The translations under genes were made by a program, and so were the position numbers. Below, piece by piece: positions 46,136-58,265 of a DNA stretch of 64,000 nt (within the stretch, counting starts at the first letter, position 1; each line of letters opens with the position of its first letter). The DNA is from Brachionus koreanus. Its lineage: Eukaryota > Rotifera > Eurotatoria > Ploima > Brachionidae. The stretch covers positions 753,744-817,743 of the forward strand of contig PJRA01000077.1 of NCBI GenBank assembly GCA_016987375.1, written 5' to 3'. The notes below the pieces were generated by a model. The model was given only the letters and a program-made list of their open reading frames with translations. It ran no database searches and had not been told where the DNA came from.

Positions 46136-48119
46136 TAGACACAATGGCTAAAATATCTCAATTTTTTTTCCTTAAACAACATATGATTGTTTCTGTCTTT
46201 AGTTTTTATTGTTAATTTACTTTTAATTAGAATAAAATTTTAAAAATTGACATTATTTTTAGTCTTTGAATTTAAGTATAAAAAAAAAATTAACGACTTT
46301 GTTATTTTAGATGATAAATGATAAGGATAATTTAAATTTTGAAATTGGACAGCATAAATAGTTTGACATTTTCAGTAAAATAGAGAACAATTTTATTTAT
46401 AAAATTAAAAATTTAAGAGCCCATTTTAAACAATGACCAATGATACTATTAATAATATGAATAATATGTTTTTTTTAAATGGTACTTTTACATTTATCTT
46501 GAGAGGAGTGGATTTTAATAAATAAAAAGCTTATAAAATGTGATAAAAGTGTATAATTTAACTAAAAACTAAAATAATAAAAATTCCCTGACTATAGTAG
46601 CTCATATAGCGCCAAATTTCAATAGAACCACTTCCTTGCTTTATTCTTTTAATAATACAATTTTCATTATACTTCTTCGACGCCATCATTCTTATCTGAA
46701 TTCCATTTTTCTATTGTCTACTTCAATGTTAATTTGGTCATTGAACATTATCTATCACTATTTAGTCTTGTTTCATGATTTCACTTTTTATTACCAAACT
46801 ATCAAATTCCTATACTTTTAGTACTTTTGGTAGCTTATAGTTTATTATTATATTAAATTTTTTTATTCAACTACTAAACTCTAACCTCTAGCCTAATTAA
46901 GACTTTCCGGCATTTAAAATAATAAAAGTACAAAGAGGAGCAGGAAAAATAAAATAACCATAAAGTACAAAAAATGCTTAAAGTCGTTCCTATTATCATC
47001 GGTCAGGCTTTTTAAGCACGGCTGTTATACATCTTCAAGTCTGAATGACTCTGACATACTTTGTAAGTTTGGCCTATGATAGCTTGTCCATATGGTCTTG
47101 TGGGATGTTCTTGGAAATTTGGTCAAGGTACGATTTTGGTCTTCTTCCTTGTCTATATCTTGTCTATTGATTCCCTGACATTTGATTCATAAAGTGAATA
47201 AATTTTTGCAATGAAAATCCGATGTAACACTAGAAAGCTCGAGGGATTTCTAGACCCTTATTTGAAAATTTGAAACTTGAATTTTATCACATATAAATAA
47301 AATTTTAAAAAGTGGCTTTAACTTGCTAGAATCGTTGATCGTAGTTTTTTTTTTAAAAATGAATAAATTTTCGAAGAAAATCTAAAAGTTAAAGTTCTGA
47401 TATACAAGAGGTTTTTATGCTATTCAGCCAGGATAGCATTTCAGTCAAAAATTTACCTTAATTTAAGTTGCTTTTCTCAAAAAATGTGTCTTGTTTAAAA
47501 GAAAATTCAACAGTCGTTTGCCATGTAGAATATGTATTTTCTTGTTTGTAATAGAAGAAAAAAAAATGGATAAATTTGTTTTATATGAGTCACTATTTTG
47601 GATTAAAATTTACAAAAAAGAAGGAAGATTATACAAAAAAATTTAGTTTATTGTTAAAACAAAATAATTTTTATAGAATTTTTTATTATTCTAATAAAGA
47701 TAAGTTTGTCTATCAAATTTTGAACTTTTAAAAATAAGCAACCTTTTTGCTGTATTTTGTTATTTAAATTATAAAATCTCAAAATTTCAATATCAAACAA
47801 TTCGATGTTTAATGCCAAAACCAGTATAAAAATGTCCAAAAATTAAAATAAAATGCTGATCAATTATTTAGAAATATTCAATATTTTGCTGCTTATTTGA
47901 TCTCAAATAAAATGAATTCTATCGAACAGTTGTTAGTAAGACAAGTTTGTATCTTAATACTTTTAATAATCCAGTCTATACACAATGAGAAAATGTTCTT
48001 TCGATAAAAATATTATAATTTGATGATTCAAAGTCATTTTTTAATCTAAAAAAATTTATGTCAAATAAAAGAAAAAATGCCTGTAGATATTTGATATCTA
48101 AGACTGCATCAATCAAAGA
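46136..48119. other. spacer between La and the formin gene
   Basis: No gene seen. 46915-47215 has a slightly richer base mix. Its minus strand reads GRRPKSYLDQISKNIP, faintly like the 3' end of an RTE-type LINE ORF, but this is weak. A decayed MITE family B copy lies at 47224-47447. Confidence 0.4.
47224..47447 (+). mobile_element. TTAA-type MITE family B, decayed copy
   Basis: It starts GTAACACTAGAAAGCTCGAG and runs parallel to 60845-61071, sharing TTTATCACATATAAATAAAA, GATCGTAG/GATTGTAA and CAAAGAAAAT-like words. The right end is degenerate (CAGCC...AGCATTTCAGTC). Confidence 0.5.
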
Positions 48120-51100
48120 ATGTCAATCGAAAATGAATATTTAATTGAAAAAACAATTTCGTCAAGTAATTGCGAACAAAATCAAAACATTCTAATAATA
48201 AACATAAATGAAAGCAATCACTGTTCTACGACGAGCATCAACTCGTCTCAAGCTTCATCATGCTCAAATGCTTCACTTGATTCAAACTCAATTTTCAATA
48301 ACTTTGAATATTGGTCAAAATCATTCAACAATTTTGACTTAGTCAAGGTAGAAGAATCGTTTGATAGCGAATCACCCAAATTATCAAAATTAACAAATCA
48401 ATACTATTCACGTTTGTACAAACTGTTTGATACACCAAAAACAAATTTGAGTTCTCCAAACTTGATAGCCAATACGCATTTTTTGCACTCGTCTGAGACT
48501 CCTACCTTGAATGATAAACCAGCATCTCGTTATTCGCATAAATCTCAAAAAATGGACTCGACTCAAAATTATTCCATACCACTCTCAGTAGATTTTACTC
48601 GCAAATTAAAGCGACCGATGCATATACCATATTCTTTAGAATACTCCAATTCATGCTCGTTTCAAGGAAGCATTCTCGAAGACTGGCTCTTGCAATCATT
48701 CGAAGAGCACCTCAAAGATTCATCATCTGTTTTCCGAAATGAAATAAATTCATTATCTACATCGGCCACCAATTCGGCCACCAGTTTCATTATCGAATAT
48801 AGCTACACACAAAATTTAGAAACTGACGAAATCACGTATATCTCAACAAACGAGCCGCGCAAACTCAATAGTGAAAGTTACAAGGCAGCTATTAACAGCT
48901 ATGATGACAGTGAAATAAAAAAATCAGATTCTAGTATCAAAAATGATGAATATTTGTCGAAAAGACAAGAAGCCAATTTCTACGTTCAACAAATACTTAC
49001 TGATTTGCTTGCTTTGGGTGTTATTGAATTCGATAGTGCTTTTGAAGGTGCCATTAATAAAACTTACAAGGTATTCATGCTTCAATTAAACACTTAATTT
49101 ATGAATAAAAAAAAATTTCGCCATTTAAAATTTCAATAAAATTTAATTAGTTTTTTTTTTGTTGTTTTTAGCCCAAAAGTGAATATAAATGGAATAAACC
49201 TTTGCAAGTAAAAGCAGAACAACCAAGAGAAGATCCAGTTGAAATGGGTAATTTTATTTTTTCATTTTTGTCGAAACTTTCTACAAAAAAAATCATTTTA
49301 TTCAATTTAAATAAGTTTAAAAAGAGCTGTTTAATTGTGAAAATTTGATAGCATAAATAAAAATAATCCTAGATCAAAACTAACACAGAATTGCGGGACA
49401 AATATTCAAAATCGTCTAACTTTACTTTAAAAAAAAGATTCTAACTAATTGACGCATCAGTCAATTATTTAAAACATGGTTTTTATAAAATAAACTTGGT
49501 CGATTTTCAATTATTTTGTTAAAATTTCTATTTTTTATGGTTAATGGCCACAATTTTTCTTTTTTTTTATTAAATCAATTGTCAAATCCAATTGTTTAGA
49601 GCTGTGTAAAAAGATTATTTTTCTATTCATAAATATTACGTACAAAAAAAAATGTGCTAAAAAAAAACTGAAAAATCTTTTAGCAAAGTAAAATTTTTCA
49701 TCAATTTTCTCAAAATTTTAAATGCGTAATTTGATTGTGAATAAAAATTAAGTAATTTAAATAAATAATTGAACCAGAACAGACATTAGCACTAATTTTT
49801 TTCGGATATCAAGTTTTGGTTAACATTGAGTTTGTTATGAAGACCCGATCAAGATCTCATTAATTTTTTTTGGGTACCTAGATCAGACTCTGTAGGCTTT
49901 TATCCACTTTTTTCATTTTATCAATTCAGATCTATTAGCTTTTTGATCAATTCTATCGGAATTGTGTTGCTAGCCTGAAAAAAATGAGTAAAAGATTACA
50001 GAGTTTGATATAGGTATTCGAAAAAAAAAGAATGGATTCGGGATCAGGTCTGCGTAACAAACTCAATTCTAACCTAAACCTGATACTCGAAAAAATTCTG
50101 GGTCTATATCTCTAAACCTAAGCAATGATTTTAAAATTCGTAAATATGATCAAAAATAGGTTATTTCATTTTTAACTATTTTATTAACACTAGAAGCACC
50201 AAACAAGTCAATTGACTCCTTTGAAAAATTGTTAAAACCTCGTTTCTTTTGAATGGATTTTTCAAATAAATATATCTTTTTTGATTTATGTAGATTTTAA
50301 AATTTTTTTAAACAATAATATTACTTTATAAAATTATTATAGTTTTTTATAAAATATTTTTGAATTAAAAAAACATGAAAAAATTCTTGGTGCTTCTAGT
50401 GTTAATCTAATTAATCATTTTTTACCTAGAATATTTAAATCTCATTTTAGCTCCCTCTAATATAATAAATAAATGAGGATTTAACGAGCAAAGAAAACTG
50501 TCAAAACAACAACGGACTTTCTACTATTAAGATCACTAAACATAAGATAAATTCATTGTAAATATATTTAAACTCTCCAAAACTGAGAATTGAATATTAT
50601 TGAATAATTTGAAATTAAACTTTTTAGTGAACTAGAACGAATTTAATTTTTATTTGATTAGAATCTAATTATCTTTCATCGATTAGTATCCAGTTGTAAT
50701 AGAATCAATCTCTAAATTTGATGACTAATGTCTAAAACAGTGATTTTTTGATATAAATTGCATAAATTCTTTTAATTTGTTTGATAAACAAATTTATTAA
50801 TTAGTAGCCTTATTAAAAGACAAATCGAAATATCAAAATTGGCTTAACTCGGTTGGACTAAAGCTATTTTTTCAAAGTATTCTTATTAAAGTAACTAGAA
50901 TCAAAAATATTAATTTGAACGACTTCTGTTTATTCAAAATTAATCATCATTTGTAAAAAAATAAAAAAAAAAAATAAAATTTTTATTATTTTTTTAAAAA
51001 TAAAATAGATAAGAATAGAATTTAAAGTCAGGGTTAAACTCATAAATGTACAATGATTGAATTTGAATTTAAATCAAAATGATTATTTAAAATTTAAAAA

Positions 51101-54100
51101 AAAAATTTCAAAATTTTTTTTCAATTTTAAAATAAAAAAATTAAACTCGTTCTATTGCATTAAAAATTTTAATTTCAAATATGAAAATTTCGCAATATTA
51201 AGACTATTTTTTTTTTGAAGCAGAAATAGTTGAAATATCGTACTTTTTGAATCTTATTATTTCAACAGTAGATTTTAACTAATATTGTTTCACAGATTAA
51301 AAAAAATTCATTTTGAAATTTTTTTTCCTAAAAAGAATACTGTCGGCTTTTGGTTCAGCGACATTTTTCTTCATTAAACTTATAATTTTAATCAACTTTT
51401 CTAAATACTCATAATGTTTATAAAATATGATAACCATAGACTATTTAAATATTTGAAATAAGAGCATTTTAAAAATGAAAAATTATAATCTTTTTTCTAA
51501 ATTTCTTTTAAGTAATTTAAAACGCTATGATTATCAGATTTTAAGGATGAATTTTTTTTCATCTTAACTCTTCTAATTTATTTTTGCTTATTTAATTACT
51601 GGGTCCATAAATGTAAATAATATTTTCAATTTTGAGTAAATTTATTTCACCTGAGCTGGACAAATTTCTTCAAAATAAAACTAAACAAAAACAAACTCAG
51701 AATTTTTAATTCTATTTATAATTCTAACTTGTCAATGATTTATTTAGTCTTTTTTCCATTAGTTTAATAGGATGATATTCAATTTTCTTTTTTTTGCTTT
51801 TAATAAATCTTAACTTTTACAAAGTATTATCCGGATTAACTCTATGAATTTATTAAATTTGTATTCATATTTGAAGTTCAAAGTAATAAAAAGCAAAAGA
51901 AAAACTGAGCAAATGGTGAAAAAAAATCATTAATTTCTTTTAAAAAATATATATTGACAGTTTTTTCTTTATAAAAAATGCCTCCTTAAGATGCCACTTG
52001 ACGTTGAAAAATTAAAGAAAATTTTTAAGATATATTTTATTAAATAAAAATTTTTATTTTTAAATTCAAAGCACACAGATCTTTAATTTCAAACTTGAAA
52101 AAAGAACATAAAGAAGAAATCGAATCTTTGAAAGTAAAAATTGTTTAAGTTGAATAAATTGAGTTTGAAAATTTCAATTGAAGAAAAAACATGAATACGA
52201 AATTTCCAATTTAAAAATGGACCAATCTGTAAAAATAATGGAACTTGAAGATAGAATAAAAAAAATGAATAATGATATAGACATTTACCGAAAAAATTCT
52301 AGTGAACTCAAGAAAGAAATAGAAGAATTAAGAGTAAGATTTTACATCTTAAATTATTAATATCTGTAATTATTCAAAAATTAACTAGAATTTAAATACG
52401 AAATTATCTAATGAAAAAAACAACCTGCAGACAAAACTGAATCAAGCTTTAGCTAAGCAAATATCGATTTCTTCTTCATCATCAGCGCTCAATGGATTTC
52501 CAACTGTAAACCAGTTATTTCTTAGATTAAATTTAATTTATAATATTTAGCTCAATTCTTGTCCTCAATCATCAAATACTAGCCAAGGTAGTAACCTAAT
52601 TAATGGAATTCCATTAGCAGCACAACATCCACCACCAGCTCCACCTCTTCCATCATTGAATTTAAATGGTGTTCCTCCAGCACCTCCACTACCCTCATTA
52701 AGTTCAAATGGTGGACCTCCTCCACCTCCTCCAACCCCGCCACCTTTACCATCATTCAACTCTAGTAGTGCTCCACCACCACCTCCACCTCTTTTACCAT
52801 CATTTAGTTCAAATGGTGGAGCTCCTCCACCCCCGCCACCTCCACCTCCTTTACCATCATTAAGTTCAAATGGTGGAGCTCCTCCACCTCCGCCACCGCC
52901 ACTACATTTATTAAGTTCAAGTGGTGGTCCACCACCACCACCCCCTCCTCCACTATTAGGAGCTCCCGGCTTATCAATGCCTCCTAAATTCGGTATGCCT
53001 CCACCGCCTCCACTAAACGGTTTCTTAGCTGCTCAACCGGAACAAAGACCTATTTGTAAAATTTTACGCAAAAATCAATTGAAATTTGTTAATCTTTTAC
53101 AGCTAGGAAAAAATTTTGTCCAAAACAAGAGATGAAAACACTTTACTGGAACCGGATTCAAATTTTCAAGTAATTATTTTTTCATCTTTTTTAAAATTTT
53201 AATTGCTTAAAAAAAATCTTTGGCAAAAATTTACATTTTTATAAAAACAATAAATTAATAAAAATATTCAGAATGATTTTATTCAAAAATATATTTATAA
53301 ATGCTTTTTTTATTTACTATGGTTATACTGGAAAAAAAATCTTCGCCATGTTAAAAGACTTGTATATGAAGTTAGTAATTGTTTCCCTGAAAAAAATTAA
53401 ATAAACATAGCAAAAGTGTTTTTTGATTAGAAGTATTCAAATTGGTTCAAAATAGGCGCCAAGCCATTGGATATCAATTCAAAAAAATGATTGATTGTTT
53501 AGATAGTTGATAAAAAAGTTCAAATTATTTAATAGATTTTTAATTTTTAGAGAATAATTAGCTTAATAGCGCTAAATTAACCTCTGAAAAATGTTTTAAA
53601 AATAAAAGCCATATTCTCAAATTAAGTATATTCTTTAAAAATTAGATAAATTTTTATTTTGATTATAGTAACTAAGTTTCAGAAAGATCGCTATTTTAAG
53701 AATGACTTACAAGGTGTATACAAGATCCTTTGAAATTAATCAATTGGTTTATAAGGTCGACATAAATATTTTTTTTACTTTTTTAAAAAATATTTAATAA
53801 TTAGAATTAAATTAGTATAAAAAAATATCTTTATTTAAAAGAAATCTTAAATATAAATTTATTGTTCCTTAAAATTTGGAAATCAGCTTTGATTTTTGGA
53901 TATATTTATAAAATACGAAGAATTTCACATGAGTATTTTTATCTTGTTATGTTCAAAGAATAAATAAAATTATTTTAGTAAATTGTAATCAAAATTTTAA
54001 ATAATTAGTAAAAATGGAAACTACTGTTTTCTTTTGGCATTCTTCCAATGATGATGATGTTCAACCCACCAATTTTTTTGGATACCCAGTCCTTACCAAA

Positions 54101-55733
54101 GAGTCATTTACTCAATTTTTTTGGTCACTAATCAAAACTTAATGGCTTTTTATTCAAATAAATTAGCTTACCTGAAAAAATTTGGTAAATAACTGGACTG
54201 GATATCAAAAAAACAACCTTATTTCAATCCAGACCTGATATCAGAAAAAAATTAAATTTTAATGTCTGATACATGGTATGGATAAAAATAAATAATAATA
54301 AATTATTAATTAGTGTGCTCAAAATAGCTTTTATTAATTAAATAAAAACTATTTTGTTTTAAATGGATAAATTAATATTTTTTTTGTAATGCACTAATAT
54401 GAGCAAAATAAATTGAAAATTTTTATTCATTACATTTTAGTTTTTAAATAAAATTATCAAAAATTTAATTTTTTTTACATTTGCTAGAAAATCGGATGTA
54501 ATTTGGTTTGATGTCGATGAAGCCGACATAGATGATGAATTTGTATCACAATTTGCGAAGCCTTCGATCAAGTCAAACAAAAAAGATGATAAAAAACTCA
54601 CGAGACAAAACTCTATAATGAGTCTGAAGCCAGAACTTGTTAAACTGCTAGATTCAAAGCGCTCTCAAGCTATCGGAATTTTAATGACCAGTCAACGCTT
54701 AGACGCCGGTATAATACGCGAAGCTTTAATAGGCTTTGATAATGAACTAATCAGCTATGAAACTCTAAATTCAATTTTTATTTTACGACCACAGGAAGAT
54801 GAATTGCGCATGATTACAGACTTTCTCAAGACAAACTCTGAAGAGCTTTTGGATAAGCCCGAGTTGTTTATGCTCGAATTGTCCCGAATACCTTCATTTG
54901 AAGAGCGCATGTTCTGTCTCGTTTATCGCAACAAGTTTTACGAGTCTATTTCCTCTATTGAATTTAGATTGAATAATATTAGCATTCTATGTGATGATTT
55001 ATTGGGAAATGCAAGTGTGAAAAAGATTTTGGGAATAATTCTTGCTTGCGGGAACAGTATGAATGCATCTAATAAATCACGAGGCGATGCTGATGGCTTT
55101 GATCTGGCCATTTTGCCAAATTTAAAAGATGTGAAATCGAAAGACAATACCTCAAATCTTCTACAATACATAGCTTGGTATTACCTTGATAAAATAGATG
55201 ATGATGTAACTAATTATCCACTGCCTGAGCCTTCTGATCTTAATTTTGTTGCTCAGGTTAACTTTGATGATATAGAAAAAGAGCTACGCAAAGTAAATAA
55301 TGAAATAAAAGATGTAGAAAAAAAAATAGATATTGTTTTAGCTCATAAAGCAGATAAATTGGAACAATTTAAATCTAGAGTTAACCAATTTTTGTCAAAT
55401 GCAATCTGCGAATGCAAAGATCAAGAGGAAAATTTTAGCAAATGCAAATCAAAATTTAAAAAGTTGGTTGATGCGTTTATTATAAAACCAAAGCCCCCTG
55501 ATCCAGAAGTAACACCGGATTATTTTTTCTCATTATGGACTGCATTTAGCAATGATTTTAAAAATGCTTGGAAAAGGGAAACACAAAAATTAATCAAGTC
55601 TAGACAAAAACATATAAATCAAACGAAAAACCAGATTAAGTCGAAAGCACCCATGTCTAAGCAATCTGAGAAAAAAAGTATGAAAACTATTTTTCACCAA
55701 AAGCGCTCCGAAAGTCTAAAATATAAAAATTAA
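48120..55733 (+). CDS. formin of the FMN/Cappuccino family, eight exons
   Basis: Exons 48120-49070, 49172-49247, 52072-52133, 52184-52333, 52389-52505, 52551-53055, 53103-53169 and 54488-55733 join with consistent phases, giving 1057 residues. Formins nucleate and elongate unbranched actin filaments. The N-terminal 320 residues are serine-rich without a diaphanous GTPase-binding pattern. Exons 3-5 make a coiled coil (about 335-440). FH1 (about 478-615) is a run of proline blocks separated by LPSLSSNGG-type spacers, the profilin-binding region. FH2 starts at CPKQEMKTLYWNRIQIF, very like the FMN motif CPMKPLYWTRIQ, and continues with LLDSKRSQAIGILM, GNSMNASNKSRGDADGFDL and LPNLKDVKSKDN. A short basic tail (KKSMKTIFHQKRSESLKYKN) occupies the place of the Spire-binding FSI motif. 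Introns 2 (2824 nt) and 7 (1318 nt) hold MITE and foldback elements. Confidence 0.9.
49794..50096. mobile_element. foldback element with about 120-bp inverted arms in a formin intron
   Basis: Left arm 49794-49916 (TTTTTTCGGATATCAAGTTT, GAGTTTGTTATG, AGACCCGATC, CAGACTCTGTA) is the imperfect reverse complement of 49976-50096. The centre is about 60 bases. No coding content. Confidence 0.65.
50184..50405 (-). mobile_element. TTAA-flanked MITE family A, copy 2 (222 bp)
   Basis: It begins TTAACACTAGAAGCACCAAA and ends TTGGTGCTTCTAGTGTTAA. The length is identical to the 39874-40095 copy, in reverse orientation. It is located in the second intron of the formin gene. Confidence 0.78.
54065..54225. 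repeat. imperfect inverted repeat in the last formin intron
   Basis: TTTTTTTGGATACCCAGTCC near 54075 pairs imperfectly with GGACTGGATATCAAAAAAAC near 54197. The wording resembles the ends of the 49794-50096 foldback, so it may be an eroded relative. Confidence 0.4.
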
Positions 55734-56443
55734 ATTTTTTTATATTTGTAAATTTTTTAAATATGCCATTTTTTTATAATATAAATTTTTATTTTTTTTT
55801 CTATTAATTTAATTTACTCGAAAAAGTAATAAACCTTTTACTTATTGTCATTTAATAAATTTTTTAATGAAAATTAATATTATTTTTTAAACTTAAAATC
55901 TTTTTCAAGTTAAATTAAAGTGACTTTATCTAAAATTATCTATGGTAGACTAACGAGAATTTCCAAATTTAAAATTCGATAAATAAAACTTCCGTAAAGG
56001 CCAACCTTCATATTTGTTAGTCACTGAGTCAAAATGCAATCAAATCAAAATTTTTAAAACTAAAGACTCAGATTAAAAAAAAAGGTTTATATGATAATCA
56101 GTTTGGGATAGAATGTTTGCCAATTTTAAAATTTCGTTCTTAAGTTTAACTTCAATCTTGAAGATTTCAGGTCCCTTTTTTTTTATTTGCACCATCTTTC
56201 ATTAACTCCTTAAAGTTAATGAGTTTTTGTTTAATTACTTCATTGTCCGTCTGCTGAATTGTGGTTTGAGGCAATTTGAAGAGGCTTTGTCTTTGCCATT
56301 ATCAAAAAATCATCAATCATCAAAGAAAAACTTAAAGTAAACCGACTTCAGTGAGTGAAAGCTTTTTTTAACCAGATTTTGACAAAATTCTTCTCCAATA
56401 CAGCTTTTAAATATTGCCAGGTTGAGAACAGTATAGAAAAGAG

Positions 56444-56586
56444 TCTAGCCAGTATAGCCGACTAGTTTGTGTGTTAGTCATACTAGTAGAAGATCGAGGG
56501 TTCGAAACCCACTGAGGGTGAAAAAATCTTCAAAATATCTCTGTAATACGAGGCGCATGTTTTTAAACCCCTTTCATCAAAAAAAT
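56444..56586 (+). mobile_element. tRNA-derived SINE, copy 3 (shorter or diverged)
   Basis: The head reads CAGTATAGCCGACTAGTTTG (box A) and GAGGGTTCGAAACCC (box B, here closest to a canonical tRNA box B). The body starts with AAATCTTCAAAATATCTCTG and includes CCCTTTCATCAAAAAA. The 3' part differs from copies 1 and 2. Confidence 0.72.
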
Positions 56587-57249
56587 TGTAATTTTTCTTG
56601 CTATGAATAGATGATACATAAGCTTAATTTATAAAAAAAAAAACTTATTTTGCTAATTCGAATGGCAATTATTATTTCATCTTAGATTCAATTTCTCGTC
56701 CTAAAGCTTGATAAATTAATAATAAATATTTTTTTTTGAATTACACCTAATTTCATAAATATCTGTCAAAAATTTTAAAAAAACTTACAATTTTCAAATT
56801 TTTAAATTTTAATCATTAATTAATTAATATTGAAATAATTCCATCAATTATTGGAAAAATCAGTATTTGAAAGGGATTGAACCAGGAGCGTTTATAAAAA
56901 GTTAAAATATAAAATTTTCATGTATTTAACCATCTTTTCAATGATTACATTTGAGATTTTAAACAAAAAGATTTTACTTGAAATATATTTTTAAAACATT
57001 CTATTTTTTTCGTTTTTCACTCTTACAAATAAAATTTTTTAATTTTTTTTACAATTTCTTCACGCAAAAAATTGCGTATTGTAAGTTTGATTGTTTCAAA
57101 CTCACTCTCAAAAAAAAAATGCTTAAAATTGTCTGCTGTTACGTCATTATTAGAAAAAAGATGTTCAACGATGAATTGAAACTTTTAGGAAACCATTAAA
57201 TAAATTTCATTTGTAATCGGTTGAATCTATTTTAGAAATCATGAAAACA

Positions 57250-57480
57250 AGAATCAATGATTGGACTCATCTCAACCAGCTCAGCAAGTCGTAACAAATT
57301 TAATGCGCTATTAATGCAAAGCAATTAGAACGAATGTACGCTTCACTTCAAGAAAAATATCCTTCTTTGGTCAACCGAAAGCTAGGTTTCTTTATTCATG
57401 ATAACGATATATCTCAAACATCTAGAAGAACAATGGCAAAGTAGAAAAAATTTCATCTAAGAGACCAAATTTTTGTCTAA
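57250..57480 (+). mobile_element. mariner-like transposase relic, copy 2
   Basis: The + strand reads INAKQLERMYASLQEKYPSL, VNRKLGFFIHDNDISQTSRR and TMAK. This corresponds to the mariner block Q(L)..L...L.EK.P.LVNRK....HDNAR.HT...T. The catalytic DNAR is altered (DNDI). It has stops upstream, so it is dead. It shares the words LNQLS, SLQEKY and NRKLG with copy 1 at 4320-4640. Confidence 0.68.
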
Positions 57481-58265
57481 GTTCAAAAGAAAAAAAGATT
57501 TTAGCTTAAAAAATTTTGATTAAATATTAAAACTGGGTTAATTAATAAATTTTTATTAGAATTCTTAGAAAAGAAAAAAATTAAACTGACTTAAAATGAT
57601 TAAACCCTTACCCTAACTAACTTAAAAAAATGAAAAACAGAGAAGACAAGTGTTTCTATGAAATATTATTTAGAGTAGTTCGTTTAGTTGAGTTGTTTTT
57701 CAAGTAATTTAAAAATTTTTCTTAAATTTTTTATCTTAAACCCACCCTTTTAGTATTCAATCTTAATTACTTAATATTAAATTTCATATAAATTTTCATT
57801 AGTTGGCAATAGCTTAATATTCATTTAATAATTAATTGAAAATCAGATATCATTTTTTAATGTATAAAAAGAAAAAGAGTAAAACTTAAATTTAGTTGAT
57901 TAATTTGACTATATTTTTTGCAATCTAAGTGATTTAAGTTTAAAGTCATAATTAAAATCAAAATTTTTCTAACAGTTTATCTTAAACAGTAAGTTATAAA
58001 TAGTATCCTAGTGTATTAAAAAAAGAACTTTTATATCAATAAATTAAAATGACTTAATTAAATGTTACATAATTTTTTTGTGTTATTTTGATTTATATGG
58101 TGAAGCTAGCAAAATTAATTAAAGATAATTTTTTTTTCACTAAAGTGAATTAAAGCAGGTTATCTTAAGTTTCTAACTTTTAATTTGATACAGATATTAA
58201 TCAGTGATACCGATTCTAAATATATAAATACTCAAATTTTTATTCTTGAGAAAAATAAACTAAAA

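Larger units (their letters stand above)
55734..58265. other. spacer between formin and SLC6 genes
   Basis: It contains SINE copy 3 (56444-56586) and mariner relic copy 2 (57250-57480). The rest is AT-rich. A TTTGATACAG acceptor ends at 58193, 72 bases before the SLC6 start. The open frame at 56978-57199 is low-complexity and not supported. Confidence 0.5.

Noticed and set aside
46636..46821. 61-codon plus-strand open frame
   Set aside because: Compositionally AT-rich, no recognisable motif or splice partner.
52565..52759. Glycine-rich minus-strand frame
   Set aside because: It is the complement of the proline-coding FH1 repeat of the formin.
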